Part shown: piece after piece, positions 1-7,120 of the stretch | Position numbering within the stretch: the stretch's first letter is position 1 | How the letters are laid out: each line of letters starts with the position of its first letter | Assembly (NCBI GenBank): GCA_001917895.1 | Contig: MNEW01000028.1 | Coordinates: 1-34,506 of the forward strand | Length of the DNA: 34,506 bases | From: Actinobacteria bacterium 13_1_40CM_66_12 | Lineage (GTDB): Bacteria; Chloroflexota; Dormibacteria; Dormibacterales; Dormibacteraceae | Direction: 5' to 3' | The notes under the pieces: model-generated | The model's database searches: none | Told to the model about the DNA's origin: nothing | The model's input: the letters and a program-made list of their open reading frames with translations, nothing else | Position numbers and translations under genes: made by a program

Positions 1-678
1 GATCGCGGAAGGCGGAGTCTCGTCAAGGCGGAAGAGGTTCATCGACAGCTGCATGCGCCCGTCATTGAGCTCGAACACGAGGGCCTGCACGCCGCGCAGA
101 CCGCCGGCCGACTCCCTCAGGGAACGTGCGAGGCCTCGTGCGTCGCGCGACTCCATGCCGGGAAGGATGATGTTGAAAGCGAGCAATGGGTGTCGTGCGC
201 CGACGCAGACGGCGCCAGCCGACGTATGCGGCTCGGGACCACCCAGCGCCGGCCGCGCGCGGCCCGCGCGAATGTCTGCGAGCGTGTTCACCTCGCCGTG
301 ACCGTAGAAGTAGACGGGAACGTTCAGCTCAGTCCATATCCGTTCGCCCAAAGCTCTTGCCACCTCGTGCGCATCGGCGAGCGAGGCACCCTCGAGCGGA
401 ACGATTGGAAGGACGTCTGCCGTTCCTACCCGAGGGTGCACCCCCCGGTGTTCGCGCAGGTCTATGCGTTCCATTGCCACCTGGGCGCATGCGAGCAGTG
501 CCTTGACGACGTGGGGTTCATGACCCACCAGGGAGATGACGACTCGGTTGTGGTCGGCGTCGGCGTCGACGTCGATGACGTGTGCGTGAGCAGCAGCTCC
601 CGCGAGCTCGGCGATGACCTCGGTTCGGGTCCCTTCCGAGAAATTGGGCACCGATTCGTACAGGTGGTGAGCACCCAT
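1..678 (-). CDS. ftcD: Glutamate formimidoyltransferase, 3' end cut off by the window edge
   Basis: This enzyme moves the formimino group between N-formimino-L-glutamate and tetrahydrofolate, the last step of one histidine degradation route. Reading leftward from the ATG at 678, all 226 codons are open to the first base, so the C-terminus lies outside the window. The N-terminal family pattern is clear: ESVPNFSEG near residues 8-16, a DADHNR segment near 40, and EHRGVHPRVGTADVLPIVPL near 80-100 with the expected histidines. Later segments YFYGHG and ALGGPEPHTSAGAVCVGAR also fit the family. It is head to head with acuC, with 22 bases between start codons and a shared promoter. A TAGGCT box 9 nt before the ATG suggests a leaderless mRNA. 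No other hut gene is visible in the window. Confidence 0.9.
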   Translation of the reverse strand, partial: MGAHHLYESVPNFSEGTRTEVIAELAGAAAHAHVIDVDADADHNRVVISLVGHEPHVVKALLACAQVAMERIDLREHRGVHPRVGTADVLPIVPLEGASLADAHEVARALGERIWTELNVPVYFYGHGEVNTLADIRAGRARPALGGPEPHTSAGAVCVGARHPLLAFNIILPGMESRDARGLARSLRESAGGLRGVQALVFELNDGRMQLSMNLFRLDETPPSAI

Positions 679-686
679 GTGCCTGT

Positions 687-693
687 TAGCCTA
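687..693. promoter_or_regulatory. Symmetric -10 element shared by divergent ftcD and acuC
   Basis: The heptamer TAGCCTA reads TAGGCTA on the other strand, so each strand carries a TANNNT box. The plus-strand box ends 8 nt before the acuC ATG at 701; the minus-strand box ends 9 nt before the ftcD ATG at 678. These spacings place the transcription start at or next to each start codon. No strong -35 hexamer is visible on either side. The promoter assignment is inferred from spacing and recurrence in the window. Confidence 0.5.
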
Positions 694-700
694 CGTGCCC

Positions 701-1810
701 ATGCCCGGCCCGGTCGCGCTCGTGTATGGGGAAGAGCTGATGAAGCACCGGCTGTCAGACCAGCACCCACTGCAGCCCATCCGCGTCAAGCTGGCCGTGG
801 AGCTGATCCGCTCGACAGGCCTCATCGAGCATGCCCATCTGCTGCCGCCGCGAAGCGCGACCGTCGCCGAGCTCGAGCTGGTTCATTCGCCTGCCTACGT
901 CGATCTGGTGCGCAAGTTGAGCGATCCGGAGCAGCGGCGGCGAGTGCCGGGGAACCTCATAGAAAAGGCCGGCTTTGGGTCTGCCGACAATCCGATCTCA
1001 GACGAGCTTCACGAAGGGACCTCGTTGGTGGTGGGCGCGACCCTGGTCGGCGCCGAGGCCATCGAGCGCGGGGCTGCGCTTCATGTGTTCAGCCCGTCAG
1101 GTGGCCTCCATCACGCGCATCGTGACCGCGCGTCCGGCTTCTGCACGTACGACGACCCCGCTGTTGCATGTCAGTGGCTGAAGGACCAGGGCCATCGTGT
1201 CGCCTATGTGGACGTCGACGTCCACCACGGCGACGGGGTGGAGGACATTTTCTATTCGGATCCTGACGTGCTCACGATCAGCCTGCACGAGAGCGGGCGC
1301 TTCTTGTTTCCCGGCACAGGCTTTCCAGAGGACTGCGGCTCAGGTAAGGGCCGAGGCGCGGCGGCGAACCTGCCGTTCCTGCCGTTTACGTGGGACGAGC
1401 CGTGGCTCGAGGGATTCGAAAAGGTGGTGCCGGCGATGCTGCGTCGTTTCCAGCCAACGGTGCTTGTGACGCAGGATGGCTGCGACACCCACTACCTCGA
1501 TCCGCTGGCGCACATCGCCGCGAGCACTCGAATCTGGCCGCGTGTGGGGAGGATGTTCCACGAGCTGGCGCATGAGCTCTGCGAAGGCCGGTGGCTGGCA
1601 CTGGGGGGTGGGGGATACGCGATTTACGAGGTGGTGCCGCGGGCGTGGACATTGTTCTTTGCGGAGATGGTCGAGAGACCTGACCTTGCGGCGGACCTCA
1701 ATGATCCGTCGAGCCCGGTTCCGGCCGCCGAGACGCAGGAGCGGGTGTGGGCGTCACTCCGCCATGACCTGCAGACCCTGGGCGAAGTTCACGGCCTCGA
1801 CCTCACCTGA
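701..1810 (+). CDS. acuC: AcuC-type histone deacetylase-family protein
   Basis: This zinc-dependent deacetylase belongs to the arginase/HDAC fold; bacterial AcuC members remove acetyl groups from proteins such as acetyl-CoA synthetase. Visible motifs are the HHA pair in GGLHHAHRDRASGFC, the metal-binding core DVDVHHGDGVEDIFY, an acidic metal ligand in QDGCDTHYLDPL (usual form GADxxxxDPL), and GGGGYAIYEV carrying the transition-state tyrosine. At 369 residues it has the usual AcuC length. I chose the ATG at 701 over the in-frame ATG at 677 because 677 overlaps the divergent ftcD start and 701 lies 8 nt after a -10-like box. The substrate cannot be read from the sequence. Its neighbour ftcD belongs to histidine degradation, but I see no direct functional link. 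Confidence 0.9.
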   Translation: MPGPVALVYGEELMKHRLSDQHPLQPIRVKLAVELIRSTGLIEHAHLLPPRSATVAELELVHSPAYVDLVRKLSDPEQRRRVPGNLIEKAGFGSADNPISDELHEGTSLVVGATLVGAEAIERGAALHVFSPSGGLHHAHRDRASGFCTYDDPAVACQWLKDQGHRVAYVDVDVHHGDGVEDIFYSDPDVLTISLHESGRFLFPGTGFPEDCGSGKGRGAAANLPFLPFTWDEPWLEGFEKVVPAMLRRFQPTVLVTQDGCDTHYLDPLAHIAASTRIWPRVGRMFHELAHELCEGRWLALGGGGYAIYEVVPRAWTLFFAEMVERPDLAADLNDPSSPVPAAETQERVWASLRHDLQTLGEVHGLDLT

Positions 1811-1846
1811 CCGCTGGCGAGGCGGCGAGGCCGGATCCACAGGACA

Positions 1847-1870
1847 CCCATCCCTAACCCCCTCCCACCC
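1847..1870 (-). other. G-quadruplex-capable G-tract cluster
   Basis: On the minus strand five runs of three to five G are separated by loops of 1, 1, 3 and 2 nt, in the gap between the convergent ends of acuC and the rpmB operon. This satisfies the usual G3+N1-7 rule. The C-rich plus strand also resembles the core of CCCTAACCCCCTCCC-type dispersed intergenic repeats. Folding is inferred only. Confidence 0.45.
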
Positions 1871-1919
1871 TTTCTTGGGGATTCCTTGTGGGCGGCCACG
1901 ATATGAAATGAACGACGCC

Positions 1920-1935
1920 CCGGCAACCCTGCCGG
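1920..1935 (-). terminator. Hairpin directly after the minus-strand rpmB operon
   Basis: CCGGCA (1920-1925) and TGCCGG (1930-1935) form a perfect 6-bp stem with a 4-nt loop. The hairpin begins immediately after the TAA stop of the small membrane protein. No T-run follows, so this is at best a weak intrinsic terminator, or an mRNA 3'-end stabiliser. Confidence 0.35.
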
Positions 1936-2265
1936 TTAAGATCCCCGGCCCGCCCGCATGATGGCGATCACCGCCAGCTGCAGCGGCATGGCAGTGCCAA
2001 AGACCGCGCCGATCGCCGGCGCGACCCACGCAAATCCCCGTAGATGCTGAGAGGCGAGCACCGCGACGTAGGTTGCGGACACCACGACCACCGCCACCTG
2101 CCACACGAGCACCACCTTCAGCCAGCTGCCGATCGCCGACCGCATCCGGGCCATCTCGCGTGTCTGCAGGGCACGGCGCAGCAGCCACCGATAAAAACCG
2201 AACTGAACCCCGAGCGAGATGAGAAAAGCCAGGACTCCGAAGCTGAGGTACGCGCTCTCGCTCAG
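1936..2265 (-). CDS. Small three-helix membrane protein, start uncertain
   Basis: The frame encodes three hydrophobic helices: one rich in L, F, V and I (YLSFGVLAFLISLGV), a basic linker (FYRWLLRRALQTREMARM), a second helix (WLKVVLVWQVAVVVVSATYVAVL) and a third (FAWVAPAIGAVFGTAMPLQLAVIAIM). I do not recognise the family. Between 2155 and 2340 no frame contains an ATG, GTG or TTG that could start it. The only canonical in-frame start is the ATG at 2154, which would remove the first helix. The coordinates given assume a CTG start at 2265, which keeps all three helices (109 residues) and places the gene 16 nt after the rpmB stop. A base error here is an alternative. It is probably cotranscribed with rpmB. 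Confidence 0.45.
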   Translation of the reverse strand: MSESAYLSFGVLAFLISLGVQFGFYRWLLRRALQTREMARMRSAIGSWLKVVLVWQVAVVVVSATYVAVLASQHLRGFAWVAPAIGAVFGTAMPLQLAVIAIMRAGRGS

Positions 2266-2281
2266 GCGATGGTGCCCGCGC

Positions 2282-2461
2282 TCAGACGGAGTAGGTGCGC
2301 AGGCAGCGAGTGCAGACGCGGGCTCGGAACGAGCGTCCCGACACCGTCACGCGGCCCATCTGCAGGTTGGGCTCAAACCTCCGGTTGACCCGGTTCTTGG
2401 CGTGACTGACGTGGTGTCCGTACTGCGGCTCCTTGCCGCAAATCGCGCAACGCTTGGCCAT
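2282..2461 (-). CDS. rpmB: 50S ribosomal protein L28, zinc-ribbon type
   Basis: This 59-residue protein begins MAKRCAICGKEPQYGHHVSH and matches L28. Two CxxC pairs (Cys5/Cys8 and Cys50/Cys53) form the zinc ribbon of the cysteine-containing L28 paralogue type. The central NRRFEPNLQ and GRVTVSGRSFRARVCTRCLR segments are typical of the family. The ATG at 2461 is preceded by AAGG six nt upstream, so unlike several neighbours it appears to have a leader with a ribosome binding site. It diverges from yloU, the arrangement found in Bacillus and many other Gram-positive-type genomes. The gene is short enough to be missed by simple ORF cut-offs. Confidence 0.95.
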   Translation of the reverse strand: MAKRCAICGKEPQYGHHVSHAKNRVNRRFEPNLQMGRVTVSGRSFRARVCTRCLRTYSV

Positions 2462-2538
2462 GAGTCACCTTCAGAGGGGGAATTGATCGACAAGGACGAG
2501 ATGAGCACGTCAGGCCAACTGACCTGGAACGTTGCTGA

Positions 2539-2548
2539 ATTGTACCAT
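2539..2548. promoter_or_regulatory. Overlapping divergent -10 boxes for rpmB and yloU
   Basis: On the plus strand TACCAT (2543-2548) ends 9 nt before the yloU ATG at 2558, a leaderless spacing. On the minus strand TACAAT (2544 down to 2539) faces rpmB, whose start lies about 77 nt downstream behind a Shine-Dalgarno-like AAGG. The two boxes share two base pairs. Confidence 0.45.
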
Positions 2549-2557
2549 GGGCTCTCC

Positions 2558-2935
2558 ATGGCCTCGAAAACGCCCACGGCGCTCGGGCAAGCTCAACGGT
2601 GGGGCCGCATCGAGGTCTTCCCGTCGGCGGTGGCGGCCATCGCGGGCCACGCGGCCCTCAGCTGCTACGGAGTCACCGGGATGTCTGCCCGGGGGCTCCG
2701 CGATGGAGTGGCCGAGCTCCTTAGACGGGAGAGCGTCGACCGCGGGGTCGAGGTGGTCGAGGTCGAAAGCGGGCTGGCGATCGACCTCTACGTGATCGTT
2801 CAGTACGGCATGCGGATCTCCGAGGTCGCCCACAACCTGCAGGAGACGGTCAAATTCGAAGTCGAACGGGCGGTGAACGTGCCCGTCGTGGAGGTCAACG
2901 TGAACGTTCAGGGCGTCAAGGAAGAGCGGCGCTGA
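2558..2935 (+). CDS. yloU: Asp23/Gls24 (YloU-like) family protein
   Basis: This 125-residue protein matches the Asp23/Gls24 family: an N-terminal GRIEVFPSAVAAIAGHAAL block, a central GVTGM, an alternating hydrophobic segment LAIDLYVIVQYGMRISEVAHNLQ, and a VPVVEVNVNVQGV ending. Family members in Gram-positive bacteria are cytoplasmic or envelope-associated stress-linked proteins and typically precede fakA (yloV), as here. The frame is open far upstream, but that part overlaps rpmB on the other strand. I chose the ATG at 2558 because TACCAT lies 9 nt before it and the family domain begins soon after; the ATG at 2501 is an alternative. The stop is 3 nt before fakA, implying cotranscription. Confidence 0.85.
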   Translation: MASKTPTALGQAQRWGRIEVFPSAVAAIAGHAALSCYGVTGMSARGLRDGVAELLRRESVDRGVEVVEVESGLAIDLYVIVQYGMRISEVAHNLQETVKFEVERAVNVPVVEVNVNVQGVKEERR

Positions 2936-2938
2936 GCC

Positions 2939-4567
2939 ATGGCCTCGCGTAGGCCGGTCGGGGTGGACGGGCCCCTCTTCAAGCAGGCGCTGCTCGGCAG
3001 TCTGAACTGGCTGGCGGCGAACCACGAAGAGGTCAACCGCCTCAACGTGTTCCCGGTTCCCGACGGGGACACGGGCACCAACATGCTGCTCACCCTCCAG
3101 TCCGCGGTCGAGGACATCAAGGAGTCGAACGCTGCGGAGGTCAGCAAGATCGCCAAGCTCGCGTCGCACGGAAGCCTGATGGGCGCCCGCGGGAACTCCG
3201 GTGTGATCCTGTCGCAGATCTTCCGCGGATTCGCAAGGGCCGTCGAGGGCAAGAGCTCGTTGACGCCCAGAGAGCTCGCCGCCGCTTTCGAGGAAGCCGC
3301 CAACGCCGCCTACCGTGCAGTCAACAAGCCGACCGAGGGCACGATCCTCACAGTCGCGCGGGAAGCGGGCCGAGCGGCGACGACTGCCGCCGGCGATGTC
3401 GAAGCCTCCGTGCCGGGTGTCATCGCGGCCGCGGCCGCCGGCGCGAGGGCCGCTGTTCTGAAGACACCGAGCCAACTACAGATCCTTCGCGACGCCGGAG
3501 TGGTCGATGCCGGCGGCTTCGGGCTCCAGCTGATCATCGAGGGCATGCTGAAGACGGTCGAGGAGTCCGAGTCGTTCCACATCGACACCGCGGCCACGAA
3601 GCCCAGGGCCGCGCAGGTCGCCATGGACCTGCCTGAGGGCGGGTGGGGCTACTGCACAGAGTTCCTCATCGAGGGCAACGGCCTCGACGTCGACTTGATT
3701 CGCGGCGAGATCGAGGCACTCGGCAACTCGGTGCTGGTCGTGGGCGAACCCGAGCTGGTCAAAGTCCACGTCCACACCGACGACCCGACGAGTGTCATCA
3801 CTCTGGCCGGTGGATTCGGAAAGCTCTTGAAGCTCAACGTCGGCGACATGTCGACGCAGCACAAGCGCATCCTCGACAGCGAGTCTGCTGCGGGCAGGCC
3901 GCCCCGCGCCAACGGCGTCGGCCTCGTGGCGGTGGTCGCGGGCAGCGGGCTGGTCGACATCTTTCGCGGCCTCGGTGTAGACGCGATCGTCGAGGGCGGC
4001 CAGACCATGAACCCGAGTACACAGGACATGCTCAATGCCGTCGACGGCGTGCCCTACGACGAGGTCGTGCTGCTGCCCAACAACGGCAACGTAATCCTCG
4101 CCGCGAGTCAGGTCCGAGGCCTGACCAAGAAAAAGGTGCATGTGATCGAGACCCACAGCGTCCCTCAAGGCGTGGCCGCGGTGGTCGCCTTCCGACCGGA
4201 GCGGAACGGGGACGACAACGCGGCAGCCATGAAGGCCGAAGCCGCTCGAGTGCAGACGATCGAGGTGACGCACGCGGTCCGCGACACCCGCTCTAATGGG
4301 CTCAAGGTCAAGAAGGGTGATGTGATCGGGCTGATCAACGACAAGCTGGAGTTCGCGGGCACCGACTACGCGGAGGTCGTCAACAAGGCGCTGGGCAAGC
4401 TCGGCCCCGACTCCTTCGAGCTCGTCACCGTCTACCGGGGCCAGGGCGCGAGCGATGACGAGCTTGCGAACCTCGAGTCGGCAATCCGGTCCAACTTCCC
4501 CGGCCTCGAGGTGGAGATCCAGCAGGGCGGCCAGCAGCACTACCCCTTCATCCTCTCCGTCGAATAA
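2939..4567 (+). CDS. fakA: Fatty acid kinase subunit A (DAK2/YloV family)
   Basis: FakA phosphorylates fatty acids bound to a FakB (DegV) partner, producing acyl-phosphate for phospholipid synthesis. At 542 residues it has the usual length. The N-terminal DhaL/DAK2 kinase domain carries NVFPVPDGDTGTNM, with the Mg-ATP-coordinating aspartates, and a later MGARGNSGVILSQIFRG. The middle domain shows the conserved cysteine in GGWGYCTEF and the two histidines in KVHVHTDDP, which bind zinc in characterised FakA. The C-terminal third has the DegV-like fold typical of the family. The gene lies 3 nt after yloU and 9 nt before degV, so both parts of a FakAB system are encoded together. Confidence 0.93.
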   Translation: MASRRPVGVDGPLFKQALLGSLNWLAANHEEVNRLNVFPVPDGDTGTNMLLTLQSAVEDIKESNAAEVSKIAKLASHGSLMGARGNSGVILSQIFRGFARAVEGKSSLTPRELAAAFEEAANAAYRAVNKPTEGTILTVAREAGRAATTAAGDVEASVPGVIAAAAAGARAAVLKTPSQLQILRDAGVVDAGGFGLQLIIEGMLKTVEESESFHIDTAATKPRAAQVAMDLPEGGWGYCTEFLIEGNGLDVDLIRGEIEALGNSVLVVGEPELVKVHVHTDDPTSVITLAGGFGKLLKLNVGDMSTQHKRILDSESAAGRPPRANGVGLVAVVAGSGLVDIFRGLGVDAIVEGGQTMNPSTQDMLNAVDGVPYDEVVLLPNNGNVILAASQVRGLTKKKVHVIETHSVPQGVAAVVAFRPERNGDDNAAAMKAEAARVQTIEVTHAVRDTRSNGLKVKKGDVIGLINDKLEFAGTDYAEVVNKALGKLGPDSFELVTVYRGQGASDDELANLESAIRSNFPGLEVEIQQGGQQHYPFILSVE

Positions 4568-4576
4568 CCAGGCCTC

Positions 4577-5410
4577 GTGACTGGCACGCGTCCCTTCGCG
4601 GTGGTCACCGACTCCACCGCCGACCTTCCAGACGAGTGGCGCACGAGGTATGGAATCGAGGTCGTTCCGCTCAAGGTCATCTTCGGGAACGAGACGTTCC
4701 GGGATCGGGTCGACATCACTGATGAACAGTTCTTCCGCCGCCTGAGTACCGCGACCAAGCTTCCGACCACGTCGGCGCCGTCACCAGGCGAGTTTGCTGA
4801 CGTGTACAGGAGATTGGCACGAGACCACGACGGATGCATCTCAATCCACCTTGGCGCGCAGCTGTCCGCAACGGTGCAGGCGGCGCAAATCGGCGCCCAG
4901 GCGGTGGACGGCTTCAGGGTCCAGGTCATCGACAGCGAGACGGTGACCATGCCCATCGCCTTCCTGTGCAAAGTTGCCGCCGAATCCGAATCGCTCGAGG
5001 CAGCGAGAGCTGCCGTCGAAGAGCGCGTCCCGAAATGCCGCGTCCTCGCCTTGCTCGACACGCTCCGCTACCTCGAGATGGGGGGCAGGCTCAGCCGCGC
5101 GCAGGCGATGATCGGGACGATGCTCGACGTCAAGCCGCTGCTGCTGGTGGCCGACCGCGAGATCAAACCTGTCGAGCGGGTGCGTACACGGTCGCGTGCG
5201 ATCACGCGGATGGTGGAGTTCCTTCGCGGCGAGCTTCCCGTGGAGCACGTCGCCGTCATGCACGCACAGGCACCGGACGAGGCCGAGACCATCGCCGCCG
5301 GTCTCCGCCAAGAGCTGCCCGGCCAGGAGATCGTCATCGGCGAGATCGGATGCGTCCTCGGCACGCACACCGGGCCGAAGGCCCTGGGCGCCGTCTACAT
5401 CAAGAAGTAG
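4577..5410 (+). CDS. degV: DegV/FakB fatty-acid-binding protein
   Basis: DegV proteins bind a fatty acid and present it to FakA. The N-terminus VVTDSTADLP is the family signature. Further hallmarks are TSAPSPGEF, which carries the residues that grip the carboxylate, ISIHLGAQLSATVQAA, LLDTLRYLEMGGRLSRAQA, and the C-terminal GTHTGPKALGAVYIKK. The 277-residue length is normal. The GTG at 4577 is the first start after fakA and leaves a 9-nt gap. The final 11 nt overlap the end of the convergent DUF2236 gene. The neighbourhood supports a dedicated FakA-FakB pair, although DegV paralogues elsewhere in the genome could serve other fatty acids. Confidence 0.93.
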   Translation: MTGTRPFAVVTDSTADLPDEWRTRYGIEVVPLKVIFGNETFRDRVDITDEQFFRRLSTATKLPTTSAPSPGEFADVYRRLARDHDGCISIHLGAQLSATVQAAQIGAQAVDGFRVQVIDSETVTMPIAFLCKVAAESESLEAARAAVEERVPKCRVLALLDTLRYLEMGGRLSRAQAMIGTMLDVKPLLLVADREIKPVERVRTRSRAITRMVEFLRGELPVEHVAVMHAQAPDEAETIAAGLRQELPGQEIVIGEIGCVLGTHTGPKALGAVYIKK

Positions 5411-6182
5411 CTTCGAGCTTCACGGAATTGCCGGGTAGCGGCCACACGCGAAGCACTGGCGGCGTGAGCGCCACGATCCGGGGCACGGCGGTGACCGCCA
5501 GCTTGAACGCCCTTTGCTGCCGGCGCCCCCACGCCAGCCCGTAAGCCTCTCGCAACGAGGCAGGCAGAAGTCCCGCCGTGACCACCGCAAACGGGACCAT
5601 CACCGGCCCCGGCACCAGGCGCAGGGGTGGCCGCACCACCAACCGCCCAAGTTCCTTCGCCCGCTCAGTCACGTGCACCTCTCCGCCGGCGATCATTCCA
5701 TCAAGGTACCGGTCGAAGTCAAGCCGGCTGTCTGGAAAACGGTCGCGCGGTATGCCGAGCAGCTCTCCCGCGAGCTTCGACTCCTGATAGAAGTCCTCGC
5801 GCTCGCCCGCGGTCAGCGGCCCGACAAACGCTTGGTAAGTGACCAGCGCGGAGTCCACGAGCGTCGCGTGCACCCACAAAAGCAGATTGGGGTCGAGCGC
5901 GCGGTAGTCGTGGCCGCGGACGCGAGCATGCACCTGGTTGACCGCGCGGGCCGCGGCCAGGGCGGTCTCACGCTCGCCGAAGACGATCGCCATCGTCATC
6001 AGCACTGTGCGGCGCAGTCGCCGGATCGGATGGGTGCGGAAGTCTGAATGATCGTCCACGCCGGCCGCAACCTTGGGGTGAGCCAGCTGCATCAACAAGG
6101 CTCGGCCGCCGCCCAACAGCAGGATGTTCTCGCGGTTGACGCGCCGGGTTATCGAATCGTCGGCATAGAGACCCGGGTTCAC
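5400..6182 (-). CDS. DUF2236 / MpaB-rubber oxygenase-like protein
   Basis: The 260-residue protein resembles the DUF2236 family, which includes latex-clearing protein (rubber oxygenase) and fungal MpaB. The helix LLLGGGRALLMQLAHPKVAAGVDDHSDF carries the family histidine, and LLWVHATLVDSALVTY is the second conserved helix. Arg-rich RRLRRTVLMTMAIVFGER lies between them. Characterised members use b-type haem or other metals for oxidative reactions, but the substrate here cannot be assigned. The start is the GTG at 6182, with GAGG just upstream. Its last codons overlap the degV end by 11 nt in convergent orientation. The C-terminal third is less conserved. Confidence 0.8.
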   Translation of the reverse strand: MNPGLYADDSITRRVNRENILLLGGGRALLMQLAHPKVAAGVDDHSDFRTHPIRRLRRTVLMTMAIVFGERETALAAARAVNQVHARVRGHDYRALDPNLLLWVHATLVDSALVTYQAFVGPLTAGEREDFYQESKLAGELLGIPRDRFPDSRLDFDRYLDGMIAGGEVHVTERAKELGRLVVRPPLRLVPGPVMVPFAVVTAGLLPASLREAYGLAWGRRQQRAFKLAVTAVPRIVALTPPVLRVWPLPGNSVKLEATS

Positions 6183-6201
6183 GTCCTCATTTAACGCGCC
6201 A

Positions 6202-7070
6202 TCACATGCTGTTGGCTATCGACACCTCGGAGTTGAACGCATCGATCATGGGTTGATAGAAAGCCTTGATGGCGCTGCTCATCTTGCTGAAGTCGTATGT
6301 CTCGATCTTCGTGTTGTCCGCGTCGACGGCCTTCACGTCGGCCTGGACGGCGTTGGTGTCGCCGCCGATGACGGCGTTCATGAGCTTGCCTACATCGGTC
6401 GCAAGCGTCTGGAAGTCGGTCAGGAACAGCTTCATCTCCGGGGGCAGTCCGGGGGCGCCCGACAGTTGGATCGCCATGGTGATGTCTGACTTGAGCGGCC
6501 CGATGGAAGCCGCGGCGCCCACGAAGTCCGAAGCCGTGGCTTTCGTCGTCAGGGTGTCCAGGTCGATGAGCGAGTCATAGAAAGCCTGGTAGAAGGTGCC
6601 GAGCTGAACCAGGTCCCCCGCGATCGTTTTCGCGTCGCCGAGCGCTTTGCGTTCATGTCCGATTTCAGAGATGCGTCGTCGGCGACCAGCGTCGCCTGTG
6701 CTGATTGCGACTGGCTCACCAGTTGCGCGTAGGCTGTCCGATTCTGCTGCAGGTCCGCCGTGGTCGCGGTGGTGAGGCTGAGCGCGGTCATCTTTGTGTC
6801 AAGGGTGTTGAAGGATTCGGTGATGGTGTTCTGGTGCGAAACCACGTTGTTGTAGGCGCTCCTGGCGCCGGCGATGCGACTCGAGGCGAATGCGTAGCCG
6901 ACGACGCCATAACCTATGGCCGCGACCACTATGACGGCCACGACCACGACCGCCGTGACCACCAGGATCAGGTTGCGAGGCGCGCCTTGCGGTTGGGGTA
7001 TTTCGGGCGGGGGCGGGATGTCGGCCGCCACGTTTTCGCCGGGCGGCGGCTCCAGGGGTCCTTCGTCCAC
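6202..7070 (-). pseudogene. Single-pass membrane protein with helical outer domain, interrupted by a -1 frameshift
   Basis: Two reading frames together encode one protein of about 290 residues. The first starts at a GTG (7070): a Pro/Glu-rich cytoplasmic tail, then a valine-rich transmembrane helix (about residues 32-58), then a helical, Ala/Thr/Gln-rich outer region ending at SDMNA. The second frame resumes with KALGDAKTIAGDLVQLGTF and runs to the stop at 6202. The switch is at the A-run CAAAG (6646-6648 on the plus strand): one extra A would restore a continuous protein. I do not recognise the family. TACATT lies 8 nt before the GTG, suggesting leaderless expression divergent from recG. A sequencing indel is as likely as a real mutation. 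Confidence 0.6.
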
Positions 7071-7078
7071 GACCCCGC

Positions 7079-7084
7079 AATGTA
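7079..7084 (-). promoter_or_regulatory. -10 box for the minus-strand membrane protein
   Basis: TACATT on the minus strand, 8 nt before the GTG at 7070. It is assigned by its spacing, which matches other start codons in the window. Confidence 0.4.
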
Positions 7085-7108
7085 GCGTAGCCAGGGTTTG
7101 AGGTTCGC

Positions 7109-7114
7109 TATTTT
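7109..7114 (+). promoter_or_regulatory. -10 box for recG
   Basis: TATTTT lies 6 nt before the recG ATG at 7121. Together with the minus-strand box 25 bp away it makes a compact divergent promoter between recG and the membrane protein. Confidence 0.4.
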
Positions 7115-7120
7115 GGCTTC

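Noticed and set aside
190..1125. Long plus-strand reading frame across ftcD and the acuC start
   Set aside because: It is antisense to ftcD and out of frame with acuC, both of which show clear family motifs; its translation is low-complexity Arg/Ala/Pro.
2219..2557. Upstream extension of the yloU frame
   Set aside because: It runs antisense through rpmB, and the Asp23 domain begins after 2558, where a -10 box and ATG are found.
3476..4540. 354-codon minus-strand frame opposite fakA
   Set aside because: It is the mirror of a strongly conserved kinase; high-GC genomes produce such long antisense frames.
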